The notes under the pieces were generated by a model. That model ran no database searches. It saw only the letters and a program-made list of their open reading frames with translations, and had not been told where the DNA came from. Positions 26,330 through 35,071 of a stretch of DNA of 64,000 bases are shown one piece after another. This stretch comes from Pedobacter sp. Leaf170 (GTDB lineage Bacteria; Bacteroidota; Bacteroidia; Sphingobacteriales; Sphingobacteriaceae), in assembly GCF_920984665.1 (NCBI RefSeq), contig NZ_CAKLBP010000005.1, positions 310,001 to 374,000 on the forward strand, read 5' to 3'. Both the position numbers and the translations under genes were made by a program. The first letter of the stretch is position 1. Each line of letters starts with the position of its first letter.

Positions 26330-26371
26330 GAAAATTATATAAATTTAATTTCGCATCTTTATATAGATTTG
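26330..26371 (+). promoter_or_regulatory. Promoter region of copper cassette 2
   Basis: GAAAATTATATAA (26330-26342) matches the motif before cassette 1, and an exact TAnnTTTG element (TAGATTTG) lies at 26364-26371, only seven bases before the ATG. The leader is thus very short. The remaining non-coding bases from 26093 show nothing else recognisable. Confidence 0.45.
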
Positions 26372-26378
26372 TAGTCTG

Positions 26379-26816
26379 ATGAAAACCAAAGCCATCTTTC
26401 TTTTAGTGATTTTTCTGCTCAACACTGTTGTTGGCTTTGCCTGTGCAGTTGGAATGGAAAGAGATAATCATGGAGAAAGTGATGTACATGTTTCCTCTAA
26501 AAAGAATAATCACAAACATGATCATCAGCATAAAGGGGCACATGTGCATAAACACAGCGCTTCAAATGGACCGAATCTTTCAAAAGAAGAACCCTGTTGC
26601 AAGACTCTGGTCAACGACCTTGTGGTTCAGGGGAAGCTTGTTCCCCAAAGCGTTAAAAACCAGGTTATCCTACCTGTTCTATTGCTTCCAGATTATCATT
26701 ACAATTTTTTAATTCCTTCTGTCAAACTGGTTCTCAAAAAGAGTGTTTACGCCGGACAGCGGGAGCGGCCACCCAATAGGGACATCCGGATAACCATCAA
26801 TAGCTTTCAGATATAA
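26379..26816 (+). CDS. Secreted His-rich small protein, copper cassette 2
   Basis: 145 residues, paralogue of the 8076-8549 product: hydrophobic N-terminus with LLNTVVGFACAVG, His-rich middle (NNHKHDHQHKGAHVHKHS), a CC pair, and C-terminal RPP before IRITINSFQI. The last dozen residues are nearly unchanged between copies, so they matter for function or export. Probably a periplasmic copper-binding protein. No function has been shown to my knowledge. Confidence 0.7.
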   Translation: MKTKAIFLLVIFLLNTVVGFACAVGMERDNHGESDVHVSSKKNNHKHDHQHKGAHVHKHSASNGPNLSKEEPCCKTLVNDLVVQGKLVPQSVKNQVILPVLLLPDYHYNFLIPSVKLVLKKSVYAGQRERPPNRDIRITINSFQI

Positions 26817-26924
26817 GATTTCACCACGAATTACCAATAGAGCCCGTGTTACATTGACATGGTGCCTGACTTTCGCGCGGACAAAACTCCTGCGGAAATA
26901 GCGTAAACATTTAATCTTAAAATC

Positions 26925-27413
26925 ATGAAAAAAATATTTCTTCTGGTTGTCCTATTGGCAATCGTTTTCACTGGCCGCGTCATTGCGCAAAATAGCCAGA
27001 CACAGTCACTTTTAACTTCTTATTACGATATCAAAAATGCATTGATAAATGCAGATGCGACAGTCGCCGCCTCAAAAGCCGCTGAGTTTTCCAAAGAGTT
27101 GGTCAATATGGACATGAAATCAATGGCAGAAGCCGATATGAATATATTTATGGGTTTGAAGGATAAGCTTGCCTTTGATGCCAAACACATATTGGAGAGT
27201 AAGGATATTGCCCATCAGAGAGAACATTTCGCAACTTTTTCTGCCAATCTTTTTAAACTGGCGAAAGCGGTTAAACTCACCAAAGCGCCTGTTTATTATG
27301 CCTACTGTCCGATGAAAAAGAGCTATTGGCTTTCTGATAACGCTGGCATCAAAAACCCTTATTTCGGTAAGCAGATGCTGACCTGTGGTGCAGTAAAAGA
27401 GACTATCAAATAA
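26925..27413 (+). CDS. DUF3347 domain protein, secreted (cassette 2)
   Basis: 162 residues: signal peptide ending near VIAQ (22), then a DUF3347 domain with HQREHF, YCPMKKSYWLSD and NPYFGKQMLTCG. Same order and spacing as cassette 1, with the putative ligands His (REHF), Cys and Met (YCPM), Met and Cys (MLTCG) all kept although the rest has diverged considerably. Followed by a hairpin and the lipoprotein paralogue. Confidence 0.85.
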   Translation: MKKIFLLVVLLAIVFTGRVIAQNSQTQSLLTSYYDIKNALINADATVAASKAAEFSKELVNMDMKSMAEADMNIFMGLKDKLAFDAKHILESKDIAHQREHFATFSANLFKLAKAVKLTKAPVYYAYCPMKKSYWLSDNAGIKNPYFGKQMLTCGAVKETIK

Positions 27414-27423
27414 TTCATATTGT

Positions 27424-27468
27424 TATTGAACGGACATTTAGCATTGAGATGTTTTGGTCCGTTCAATA
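27424..27468 (+). terminator. Hairpin between the two DUF3347 genes (cassette 2)
   Basis: TATTGAACGGAC (27424-27435) and GTCCGTTCAATA (27457-27468) are perfect 12-bp complements with a 21-base loop and no T-run. The sequence is unrelated to the cassette-1 hairpin, but the position is the same, which suggests a conserved control point. Confidence 0.55.
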
Positions 27469-27528
27469 TAGCTGTGCATATATTCTACATACAGCTCGAA
27501 ATAATTTATTCAAAATATATCAATAACA

Positions 27529-28101
27529 ATGAAAACATTAATATATAGCCTTCTGGGCCCACTATTTTTCCTTGCCGCCTGTACAAATGGCAAAAATGAA
27601 AAGCAAGATTCTGCTGTAGCGGATTCCACGACCAAAAATGTTTCTAGGGAAACCAATAAGGTAAAAAAAAACCAAACGGCTGCGCTTTTATCCGGCTATC
27701 TGAAACTGAAAAATGCCCTTACCACGGACGATGATAAACAAGCTGCTGCCGCAGGCAGTGAAATAGTCGCAGGGTTCGCCAGTTTTGATGAAAAATCATT
27801 GACCTCGGAGCAGGCCAGGGCATATAGCGATATTCGGGATGATGCCAAGGAGCACGCAGAGCATATCGGTTCCAATGCAGGCAATATTGCCCATCAACGT
27901 GAGCATTTCGATATGCTGAGCAAAGACATGTACGACATGATCAAGCTCCTTGGCACTGACAAGCCCCTGTATGTTGACCGTTGTCCCATGTACAACAACA
28001 ACAAGGGTGCGATGTGGGTGAGTGAGGTAAAGGAGATCAAAAACCCTTACCTTGGAAAAACGATGCCGACCTGTGGTACTGTTAAGGAAGAACTGAAATA
28101 G
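27529..28101 (+). CDS. DUF3347 domain lipoprotein (cassette 2)
   Basis: 190 residues with lipobox LFFLAAC (C18), charged linker, then a DUF3347 domain: KEHAEHIGSNAGNIAHQREH, RCPMYNN, WVSEVKEIKNPYLG, MPTCG. The HAEHIG block adds His ligand candidates absent from the secreted paralogue but shared with the cassette-1 lipoprotein. The haem protein gene begins seven bases after the stop. Confidence 0.85.
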   Translation: MKTLIYSLLGPLFFLAACTNGKNEKQDSAVADSTTKNVSRETNKVKKNQTAALLSGYLKLKNALTTDDDKQAAAAGSEIVAGFASFDEKSLTSEQARAYSDIRDDAKEHAEHIGSNAGNIAHQREHFDMLSKDMYDMIKLLGTDKPLYVDRCPMYNNNKGAMWVSEVKEIKNPYLGKTMPTCGTVKEELK

Positions 28102-28108
28102 CACAAAA

Positions 28109-28585
28109 ATGACGGGCATAAAGAAAATCTTTCTTGGGCTATTAGTTATCTTCCTGCTTATGCAGATCTTACAGCCTGCACGCAATAAAAGCGCGCAGGT
28201 TATGCCTCAGGATATATCCACACTTGTTCCTGTGCCTGATGATGTACAGGGGATACTTAAAAAATCATGTTATGACTGTCATAGCAACAACACAGAATAT
28301 CCATGGTATGCCTATGTTCAGCCGCTTCACTGGTACCTTAACAGTCACATACGATCGGGAAAAGAGGAGCTAAACTTTAATGAATTCGCCGGCTATACCT
28401 TGCGAAGGCGTCAGAACAAACTTCGGGCCATAGAAAATAGCTTAAAAGATGGTACAATGCCGCTTTCTTCTTATATCATGATCCACAGAAATGCAATATT
28501 AGATCCGAGGGAAAAGTCGATACTCATAAAGTGGGTACAGGATTCAAGGGATAGTTTGACCAGAAAGAATCTCACTGCTCTTTAA
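28109..28585 (+). CDS. Haem-binding domain protein with CxxCH (cassette 2)
   Basis: 158 residues, N-terminal hydrophobic anchor, SCYDCHSNNTEYPWYAYVQP with the c-haem attachment motif near residue 50, then NFNEFAGYTLRRRQNKLRAI and DGTMPLSSYIMIHRNA. Predicted periplasmic cytochrome, upstream of the second multicopper oxidase by 12 bases. Cassette-1 equivalent is at 9741-10202. Confidence 0.85.
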   Translation: MTGIKKIFLGLLVIFLLMQILQPARNKSAQVMPQDISTLVPVPDDVQGILKKSCYDCHSNNTEYPWYAYVQPLHWYLNSHIRSGKEELNFNEFAGYTLRRRQNKLRAIENSLKDGTMPLSSYIMIHRNAILDPREKSILIKWVQDSRDSLTRKNLTAL

Positions 28586-28597
28586 ATTAACAAAGAA

Positions 28598-31381
28598 ATG
28601 AAAAATATATTAACAGTCTTTTTATTGATACTCTATTCTGTGGTTTCCGCCCAGGATATGAAGGGAATGAAAACGGACAAGAACGGCAGTGCTGGTCAGT
28701 CCAGGGTGATCTATACCTGTGTGATGCACCCGGAAATACAATCGGAAAAACCCGGGAACTGTCCAAAGTGCGGAATGAAGCTTATCCTGCAGAAAGGTAA
28801 AGCGGATAAGGCAAAGACAGCTGATCTACTCAATAAGAAACAGGAAGCAAAAAAGGGGGCTATGGAAGTCATGAAAATGCCGGCAGAAAAATTGGAAAGT
28901 AAGCCGAAACCAGAATCAGTAACCTATACCTGCCCAATGCACCCCGAGATCCATGATTCCAAACCTGGCAACTGTCCCAAATGTGGGATGAAGCTTGTTA
29001 AGGAAAAGCCCAAGGCTAACCCTGAGAAGAATGGGGAAATAAAGGAAAGTTCCAAAAAGAGTGAGGATGTGGGTGATATGGCGGGCATGGCAATGGATGA
29101 TAACGGTTCTGACATGGAAAATATCAAAACTGCAAAGGCTAATTTGGGCCCGATTAGAACCGTTTCGAATAAATTTCCGCCACGCACCGTGCGTTATGAT
29201 CTTTACATAGCCGATACAACGGTAACTTATGGAAAAAAATCAAAGCGGGCAATTGCGGTAAACGGACAGATTCCTATGCCGACACTGACCTTTACGCAAG
29301 GCGATACCGCACTGATCTACGTGCATAATAATCTTGACGAGGAAACCGCACTGCACTGGCACGGACTTTTTCTTCCGAACAAGATGGACGGTGTTCCTTT
29401 TCTGACCCAAATGCCGATCAAACCGCACGCTACTTACATCTATAAGTTCCCCATCGTCCAGCATGGAACGCACTGGTACCACAGCCATAGCGGCCTTCAG
29501 GAACAGATAGGTATGTATGGGGCATTTATAATGAACAAACGTACGGAGTGGGATATTCCAACCCTTCCAGTAGTCATTAGCGAATGGACAGATATGAAGC
29601 CCGAGGAGGTTCATAGAAGCCTGAAAAATGCCAACGACTGGTTTGCAATCAAAAAAGGGACTACCCAGAGTTATGCAGAAGCGATCAGGACCGGACATTT
29701 TAAAACAAAGGTAGCCAATGAATGGAAGCGCATGAATGCCATGGATGTGAGCGATGTGTATTATGAAGCCTTTCTCATCAATGGGAAAAATCAGAACGAA
29801 CAGCCGCAGTTCAAGGCTGGGGACAAGGTAAGGCTGCGTATTGCAAATGGGGGTGCCTCAGATTATTTCTGGCTTAAATATGCAGGGGGCAAGATTACCG
29901 TTGTGGCGACTGATGGAAATGATGTGGAGCCTGTAGAGGTCGACAGGCTGATTATAGCGGTTTCCGAAACCTATGATGTAGTGGTCACGATTCCGGAAAA
30001 TAAGAGCTATGAATTTTTGGTCACTCCTGAAGACCGTACGGGATCAGCATCGCTATGGCTGGGCAAGGGAGAAAAGGTGCATGCAGAGAAAATGCCCAAA
30101 CTGAAATATTTTGCCGGAATGAAGATGATGAACGATATGATGGATATGAGCGGCAATATGGTACAGATGGAAGGCATGAAGATGCAGAACCAGCTTATGG
30201 ATATGAATACGGTGATGTACCCGGAGGTAACCGGCGAAGAAAATCCGAAAACAGAGAAAAAAATGAAAGGGATGCCGGGTATGCAGATGTCTGTTGACAA
30301 GACCATGGCAGGGATGAATATGGAGGCAGAAACCGCCGATATCGTTACTCTGAACTATAATATGCTTCGAGATCCAAAGAAAACAACCCTGCCAAAAGGC
30401 CCATGGAAGGAACTCAAGTTTGACCTTACGGGAAATATGAACCGTTACGTCTGGACGCTGGATAACAAAACTGTTTCTGAAAGCGATAAGATACTGATAA
30501 AAAAGGGCGAAAATGTTAGGATAATCCTTTACAACAACAGTATGATGCGCCATCCTATGCACCTTCACGGCCATGACTTCAGGGTAATTAACCGGCAGGG
30601 AGAATATGCCCCAATGAAGAACATTATCGACATCATGCCCATGGAGCGGGATACCCTTGAATTTGCAGCAACAGAGCCAGGAGGCGACTGGTTCTTCCAC
30701 TGCCATATTCTCTACCATATGATGAGCGGTATGGGAAGGGTATTCAGTTATGAGAATTCTCCGCCTAATCCCGAAATTCCGGACCCCAAGCTGGCACAGC
30801 GAAAACTTTTCAGTGATGACAGGGCATTTCATCCAATGGCACGGGTTGGGATTGAAACAAACGGAAGTGATGGTGAGTTTATGCTCGCCAATACCCGTTA
30901 CCGCTTTACCACTGAATGGCGGATTGGGTTTGACAAGGAAATGGGCTATGAAAGTGAAAGTCATTTTGGAAGATATATCGGGCGAAACCAATGGCTATTG
31001 CCCTATGTCGGATGGGATTTTAGAAAAAGAACGGTTGATCCCTTGGACAAGAATGTTTTCGGGCAATCACTTTCGCCGGGAAACAATCTTTTCGGGCAGG
31101 GAAATACCAAAAATTTCAGGCAGGTATTTCATTTGGGAGTTCAATATACCCTACCGCTGTTGATCGTTGCAGATGCTTCCCTCGATCACAAGGGGAATGT
31201 CAGGTTTCAGCTGATGAGGGAAGATATCCCTGTTTCCAAAAGACTGCGCTTCCAGTTTATGGTCAATACCGATAAGGAATATATGGCCGGATTCAGGTAC
31301 ATCGTTACGAAGTACTTTGGGCTTTCAACACATTACGACAGTGATATGGGCTATGGCGCCGGATTGACATTAAGCTACTAA
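28598..31381 (+). CDS. copA: Multicopper oxidase with two HMBD repeats and a CopB-like C-terminus (cassette 2)
   Basis: 927 residues; same domain order as the first copy. The core from about residue 200 to 740 is very similar, with HWHG, HWYHSH, HPMHLHGH and HCHILYHMMSGM intact and a Met-rich segment before the third cupredoxin domain. The two HMBD units (YTCVMHPEI..., YTCPMHPEI...) have diverged from one another, unlike those of copy 1. The CopB-like tail is longer by an insertion (around FGQSLSPGNNLFGQG). Likely periplasmic Cu(I) oxidase anchored to the outer membrane through the barrel tail. Confidence 0.92.
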   Translation: MKNILTVFLLILYSVVSAQDMKGMKTDKNGSAGQSRVIYTCVMHPEIQSEKPGNCPKCGMKLILQKGKADKAKTADLLNKKQEAKKGAMEVMKMPAEKLESKPKPESVTYTCPMHPEIHDSKPGNCPKCGMKLVKEKPKANPEKNGEIKESSKKSEDVGDMAGMAMDDNGSDMENIKTAKANLGPIRTVSNKFPPRTVRYDLYIADTTVTYGKKSKRAIAVNGQIPMPTLTFTQGDTALIYVHNNLDEETALHWHGLFLPNKMDGVPFLTQMPIKPHATYIYKFPIVQHGTHWYHSHSGLQEQIGMYGAFIMNKRTEWDIPTLPVVISEWTDMKPEEVHRSLKNANDWFAIKKGTTQSYAEAIRTGHFKTKVANEWKRMNAMDVSDVYYEAFLINGKNQNEQPQFKAGDKVRLRIANGGASDYFWLKYAGGKITVVATDGNDVEPVEVDRLIIAVSETYDVVVTIPENKSYEFLVTPEDRTGSASLWLGKGEKVHAEKMPKLKYFAGMKMMNDMMDMSGNMVQMEGMKMQNQLMDMNTVMYPEVTGEENPKTEKKMKGMPGMQMSVDKTMAGMNMEAETADIVTLNYNMLRDPKKTTLPKGPWKELKFDLTGNMNRYVWTLDNKTVSESDKILIKKGENVRIILYNNSMMRHPMHLHGHDFRVINRQGEYAPMKNIIDIMPMERDTLEFAATEPGGDWFFHCHILYHMMSGMGRVFSYENSPPNPEIPDPKLAQRKLFSDDRAFHPMARVGIETNGSDGEFMLANTRYRFTTEWRIGFDKEMGYESESHFGRYIGRNQWLLPYVGWDFRKRTVDPLDKNVFGQSLSPGNNLFGQGNTKNFRQVFHLGVQYTLPLLIVADASLDHKGNVRFQLMREDIPVSKRLRFQFMVNTDKEYMAGFRYIVTKYFGLSTHYDSDMGYGAGLTLSY

Positions 31382-31393
31382 CAAATCAAAAAC

Positions 31394-33931
31394 ATGGAAC
31401 ACACCTATAAAATAACCGGAATGAGCTGTCAGGGCTGTCGGAGCAAAGTTGAAAATGTGCTGAATGCGATTGATGGCGTTTCTGCACAGGTAACCCTTGA
31501 ACCTGCTGAAGCCGTCATAACTATGCAAGAACATATCCCCATAGAAAAGCTGCAGGAGGCTCTTTCTGCCGCCGGACATTATGGTATTGAAATGGCAGTT
31601 CAGGGAAAACATGTTCTAAATTCGTCAGAACATCATAATCAGGATCATTCAGCCAATGAGCAAAGTCCCGCGGCTCAAAATGATGATAAAAATGAAGAGG
31701 GAGGCCTGTTTTATTGTCCTATGCACTGTGAAAGTCAGAAGACTTATGATAAGCCAGGTCACTGCCCTGTATGCGGGATGGACCTGGTAAAACAGCCTGC
31801 CAAGAAACAGGCATCTCAATTTACCTGCCCCATGCATCCCGAGATTATCAGGGACAAATCAGGATCATGTCCGCTCTGCGGAATGGACCTGGTGCCTACT
31901 GGGACAAACCTTGAAGAAGAAGATAAAACTTATGAAACCCTGCTCAAAAAGTTCAAGATAGCAGCAGGTTTTACCATACCCATTTTTGTTATAGCCATGA
32001 CTGAAATGATTCCAAATAATCCATTGTTTGATCTATTGGAACTTAAATACTGGAATTGGGTTCAGTTTTTTCTTTCTATTCCGGTGGTCTTTTATGCAAC
32101 CTGGATGTTCTTTCAGCGGGCATGGCAATCTATAATAACCTGGAAACTGAACATGTTTACACTGATTGGGATTGGTGCCGGGGTTGCCTGGGGCTTCAGT
32201 ATTGTTGCCCTTCTATTCCCCGGAGTTTTTCCTGATCAGTTTAAAACACATCATGGCACCGTTTTCGTTTATTTTGAGGCGGCAACCGTGATTCTTACGC
32301 TGGTACTGCTCGGTCAGCTTTTGGAAGCCCGGGCGCATGGCAAAACCAACAGCGCCATTAAGGAGCTGTTGAAGCTGGCCCCTAATTCAGCAACAAAAGT
32401 GGTTGGGGACAAGGAAATATCAGTATCTATTGATGATATTCAGAAAGGAGATCTGCTGAGGGTCAAGCCTGGTGACAAAATTGCGGTGGATGGTAGTATT
32501 AAGACCGGGGAAGCTATAATTGATGAATCAATGATCACAGGAGAACCCGTTCCTGTTGAGAAAAAAATAGGCGACAAGGTAAGTTCAGGCACCATCAACG
32601 GCAATAAGACTTTTGTGATGCTTGCCGAAAAAGTGGGCTCAGAAACACTGCTGTCACAGATCATCGAAATGGTCAATTCCGCCAGCCGCTCAAAAGCGCC
32701 CATCCAAAAGATGGCGGATAAAATCTCAGGTTATTTCGTGCCTGTTGTGGTATTGATTTCCATCGCAACGTTCGTGGTGTGGGCAGTATACGGCCCCGAT
32801 CCAGCCTACGTTTATGCTTTTGTAAATGCAATCGCGGTATTGATTATTGCATGTCCATGTGCGCTGGGCCTGGCTACCCCAATGTCCGTAATGGTGGGAG
32901 TAGGGAAGGGCGCCCAGTCTGGGATACTGATCAAAAATGCGGAATCCCTTGAGAAAATGAATGCGATTGATGTAGCGGTCATCGACAAGACGGGTACGGT
33001 TACAGAAGGTAAACCTTCGGTAGAAAAGGTGGTCAGTGTAAATCCAGATTTTTCTCAGAAGAATATACTCGAAAAAATTGTGGCTTTGAACAGCAGCAGC
33101 GAACATCCATTGGCTCAGGCAACTTTGCGTTATGGGGAGGAAAACGAAATATCCGTTAAGGCTATATCTGACTTTGAGGCCGTTACCGGGAAGGGAGTAA
33201 CAGGCAGTCTGAATGGGGAAAGACTGGCTTTGGGGAACCAAAAACTGATGGAGCATGTTAAAGCGGTGATTGATCCAAGTCTGGCCGAGCAGGTTAGTGC
33301 CGCTCAAAGGCAGGGTAAAACAGTTTCTTATTTGGCGGTTGAAAATCAGGCAGTGGGGTTTGTCGTGATTTCGGATAAGATCAAGCCTTCCAGCGCAGCT
33401 GCGATTCTAAAGCTCCAGCAGGAAGGCATCAAGGTGATTATGTTTACCGGAGACAATGAGGATACAGCGAGGGTAGTAAGCTCAACTTTAAATCTGGATG
33501 GTTTCAAAGCTCAGATGTTACCGGAAGATAAGCTGAATGAAATAAAAAAACTACAGGCCCAAGGCAAAAAGGTAGCCATGGCAGGTGACGGCATCAATGA
33601 TGCCCCTGCACTTTCCCAGGCTGATATCGGGATTGCGATGGGCACGGGAACGGATGTAGCGATCCAGAGCGCCGCGATTACATTGGTGAAGGGAGATTTA
33701 AACGGGATCGCAAAAGCAAGGTTGTTAAGCCATAACGTTATGGCAAATATCAAAGGAAACCTGTTTTTTGCCCTGGGATACAATATATTGGGCATTCCGA
33801 TAGCGGCAGGTATTTTATATCCGTTTTTTGGAATTTTACTTTCTCCAATGATCGCTGCACTCGCGATGAGCTTTAGCTCGGTTTCAGTTATATTAAATTC
33901 CCTGAGATTGAGAAATGCCAAAATCGACTGA
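31394..33931 (+). CDS. copA: Cu(I)-type P1B ATPase with HMA and two HMBD domains (cassette 2)
   Basis: 845 residues, the closest paralogue of the 12959-15499 product: HMA with GMSCQGC, two HMBD units, ITGEP (the first copy has ISGEP), CPC at 487-489, D531 in DKTGT, GDGINDAPAL and the same C-terminal MSFSSVSVILNSLRL. Differences cluster in the HMA-HMBD linker and nucleotide-binding domain. Inner-membrane copper exporter. Two such pumps in one window imply dosage or division of labour between cassettes. Confidence 0.93.
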   Translation: MEHTYKITGMSCQGCRSKVENVLNAIDGVSAQVTLEPAEAVITMQEHIPIEKLQEALSAAGHYGIEMAVQGKHVLNSSEHHNQDHSANEQSPAAQNDDKNEEGGLFYCPMHCESQKTYDKPGHCPVCGMDLVKQPAKKQASQFTCPMHPEIIRDKSGSCPLCGMDLVPTGTNLEEEDKTYETLLKKFKIAAGFTIPIFVIAMTEMIPNNPLFDLLELKYWNWVQFFLSIPVVFYATWMFFQRAWQSIITWKLNMFTLIGIGAGVAWGFSIVALLFPGVFPDQFKTHHGTVFVYFEAATVILTLVLLGQLLEARAHGKTNSAIKELLKLAPNSATKVVGDKEISVSIDDIQKGDLLRVKPGDKIAVDGSIKTGEAIIDESMITGEPVPVEKKIGDKVSSGTINGNKTFVMLAEKVGSETLLSQIIEMVNSASRSKAPIQKMADKISGYFVPVVVLISIATFVVWAVYGPDPAYVYAFVNAIAVLIIACPCALGLATPMSVMVGVGKGAQSGILIKNAESLEKMNAIDVAVIDKTGTVTEGKPSVEKVVSVNPDFSQKNILEKIVALNSSSEHPLAQATLRYGEENEISVKAISDFEAVTGKGVTGSLNGERLALGNQKLMEHVKAVIDPSLAEQVSAAQRQGKTVSYLAVENQAVGFVVISDKIKPSSAAAILKLQQEGIKVIMFTGDNEDTARVVSSTLNLDGFKAQMLPEDKLNEIKKLQAQGKKVAMAGDGINDAPALSQADIGIAMGTGTDVAIQSAAITLVKGDLNGIAKARLLSHNVMANIKGNLFFALGYNILGIPIAAGILYPFFGILLSPMIAALAMSFSSVSVILNSLRLRNAKID

Positions 33932-34083
33932 TATTTTTTAATTAAGAAATAAGGTAGATGCTGTTACCGATGGACGTTATTGAAGTACCTAATAGATCGC
34001 AGGCTTTGGTTTTTTCAAGCGGATGAAAACGTAAAATGCAGCTTTTTGATTTTCTAGTCAGCACAAATAAAAATCAAATTAAT

Positions 34084-34120
34084 TTTGGGTTATTGATTTT
34101 ATATCGTAATATTGCGATAT
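34084..34120 (+). promoter_or_regulatory. ars operon 2 promoter with overlapping operator
   Basis: TTTG (34084-34087), 19-base spacer, TAATATTG (34107-34114). The operator, ATATCG at 34101 through CGATAT ending at 34120, is an imperfect 20-bp palindrome over the -7 element, seven bases before the ATG. Same layout as ars operon 1, which supports autorepression. Confidence 0.68.
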
Positions 34121-34126
34121 AAAATT

Positions 34127-34456
34127 ATGGGACTTACAAGATCAGAAATATTCACCGACGAGCAGAACCAGCTTTCCACACTGCTGAAAGCAATTGCGCA
34201 TCCTGCCCGCATCGCCGTCCTGCAAAGGATCCTTATATCCAATACCTGTATCTGCGGGGATCTGGTAGAGGAATTGGGCTTAGCACAGGCAACCATTTCG
34301 CAACACCTTAAAGAACTTAAAACAGCCGGGATCATTCAGGGAACGATCGAAGGCGTGAGTGTCTGCTATTGTATCAACCCTAAAACCTGGAAATTATTGG
34401 AAGAACAGTTGGGTACATTCTTTGGCTCGTACAAAGGCGAAACCAGCTGCTGCTAA
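34127..34456 (+). CDS. arsR: ArsR-family arsenic-responsive repressor (operon 2)
   Basis: 109 residues from MGLTRSEIFT; an in-frame TTG five codons upstream lies inside the operator and was rejected. CIC (41, 43), AQATISQHLKELKTAGIIQG recognition helix, CYC (80, 82) and terminal CC are all kept relative to the first copy. Repressor of ars operon 2; since operators are shared, each ArsR may act on both operons (inference). Confidence 0.93.
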   Translation: MGLTRSEIFTDEQNQLSTLLKAIAHPARIAVLQRILISNTCICGDLVEELGLAQATISQHLKELKTAGIIQGTIEGVSVCYCINPKTWKLLEEQLGTFFGSYKGETSCC

Positions 34457-34475
34457 CCTTTTTTTATTTATATCA

Positions 34476-34493
34476 ATCGTTAAATTGCAATAT
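34476..34493 (+). promoter_or_regulatory. ArsR operator copy before the second DUF6428 gene
   Basis: ATCGTTAAATTGCAATAT, one base before the ATG. Same position relative to the gene family as the 7089-7106 copy. It implies a second regulated promoter or a repressor roadblock inside the operon. Confidence 0.6.
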
Positions 34494-34494
34494 T

Positions 34495-35064
34495 ATGAAC
34501 AATGCAGAATTGACTAACTGGCAAACATTCAAAGCCACATTAGAACAACATCCAGAACTGATCCTTCAATTCCAGTATGCGGAAGGTAAGTGGGTAGACG
34601 CTTCATACCATATTACCGAAATCAAACAGGCACCGATCGTATCTGTGGATTGCGGAGGAAAAATGAATACCTGGACAGAAATTATCGTACAGCTTTGGGA
34701 GCCATCCGTACAGGAAAGCGAAAGGGCCATGCAGGTTAGCAAAGCGTTGTCGATTGTAAGTCTGGTAGAAAAATCTTTACCACTTAACCCCCTGGGAACC
34801 GTTAAGATAGAGTTTGGAAACTCACAGTTTGATACCAGACAGATGTATCCCGGCGAATTTTTGATCGATGGCGATAACCTGATCGTTAACCTGATCCCTG
34901 ATTTTACGCAGTGCAAAGCAATCGGACGTGGGGGAAGTTGTGGAACAACAGAAACAGGGGAAGAATGCTGTGCACCAGCGGTGAAAGAAGAAAAACCAAA
35001 ATTACAGATGGTAAACCTTGCTGGGGCGGGACAGACCTGTGAACCCGGTTCGGGCTGCTGCTAA
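34495..35064 (+). CDS. DUF6428-type protein with terminal vicinal cysteines (operon 2)
   Basis: 189 residues, longer than the first copy through an insertion rich in Cys (GGSCGTTETGEECCAP, about 142-157). Shared blocks: YHITE, DCGG (52-55), VQLWEP and the final QTCEPGSGCC (C182, C188, C189). Three separate Cys clusters make soft-metal or As(III) binding likely. Position between arsR and the detoxification genes matches operon 1. Function inferred; no homologue of known activity recognised. Confidence 0.72.
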   Translation: MNNAELTNWQTFKATLEQHPELILQFQYAEGKWVDASYHITEIKQAPIVSVDCGGKMNTWTEIIVQLWEPSVQESERAMQVSKALSIVSLVEKSLPLNPLGTVKIEFGNSQFDTRQMYPGEFLIDGDNLIVNLIPDFTQCKAIGRGGSCGTTETGEECCAPAVKEEKPKLQMVNLAGAGQTCEPGSGCC

Positions 35065-35071
35065 TCAGCGT

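Noticed and set aside
30053-30991. 312-codon minus-strand open frame
   Set aside because: Lies wholly antisense to the second multicopper oxidase and reads His-rich nonsense mirrored from its Met/His codons; no domain.
32726-33307. 193-codon minus-strand open frame
   Set aside because: Antisense to the conserved copper ATPase; protein has no family features.
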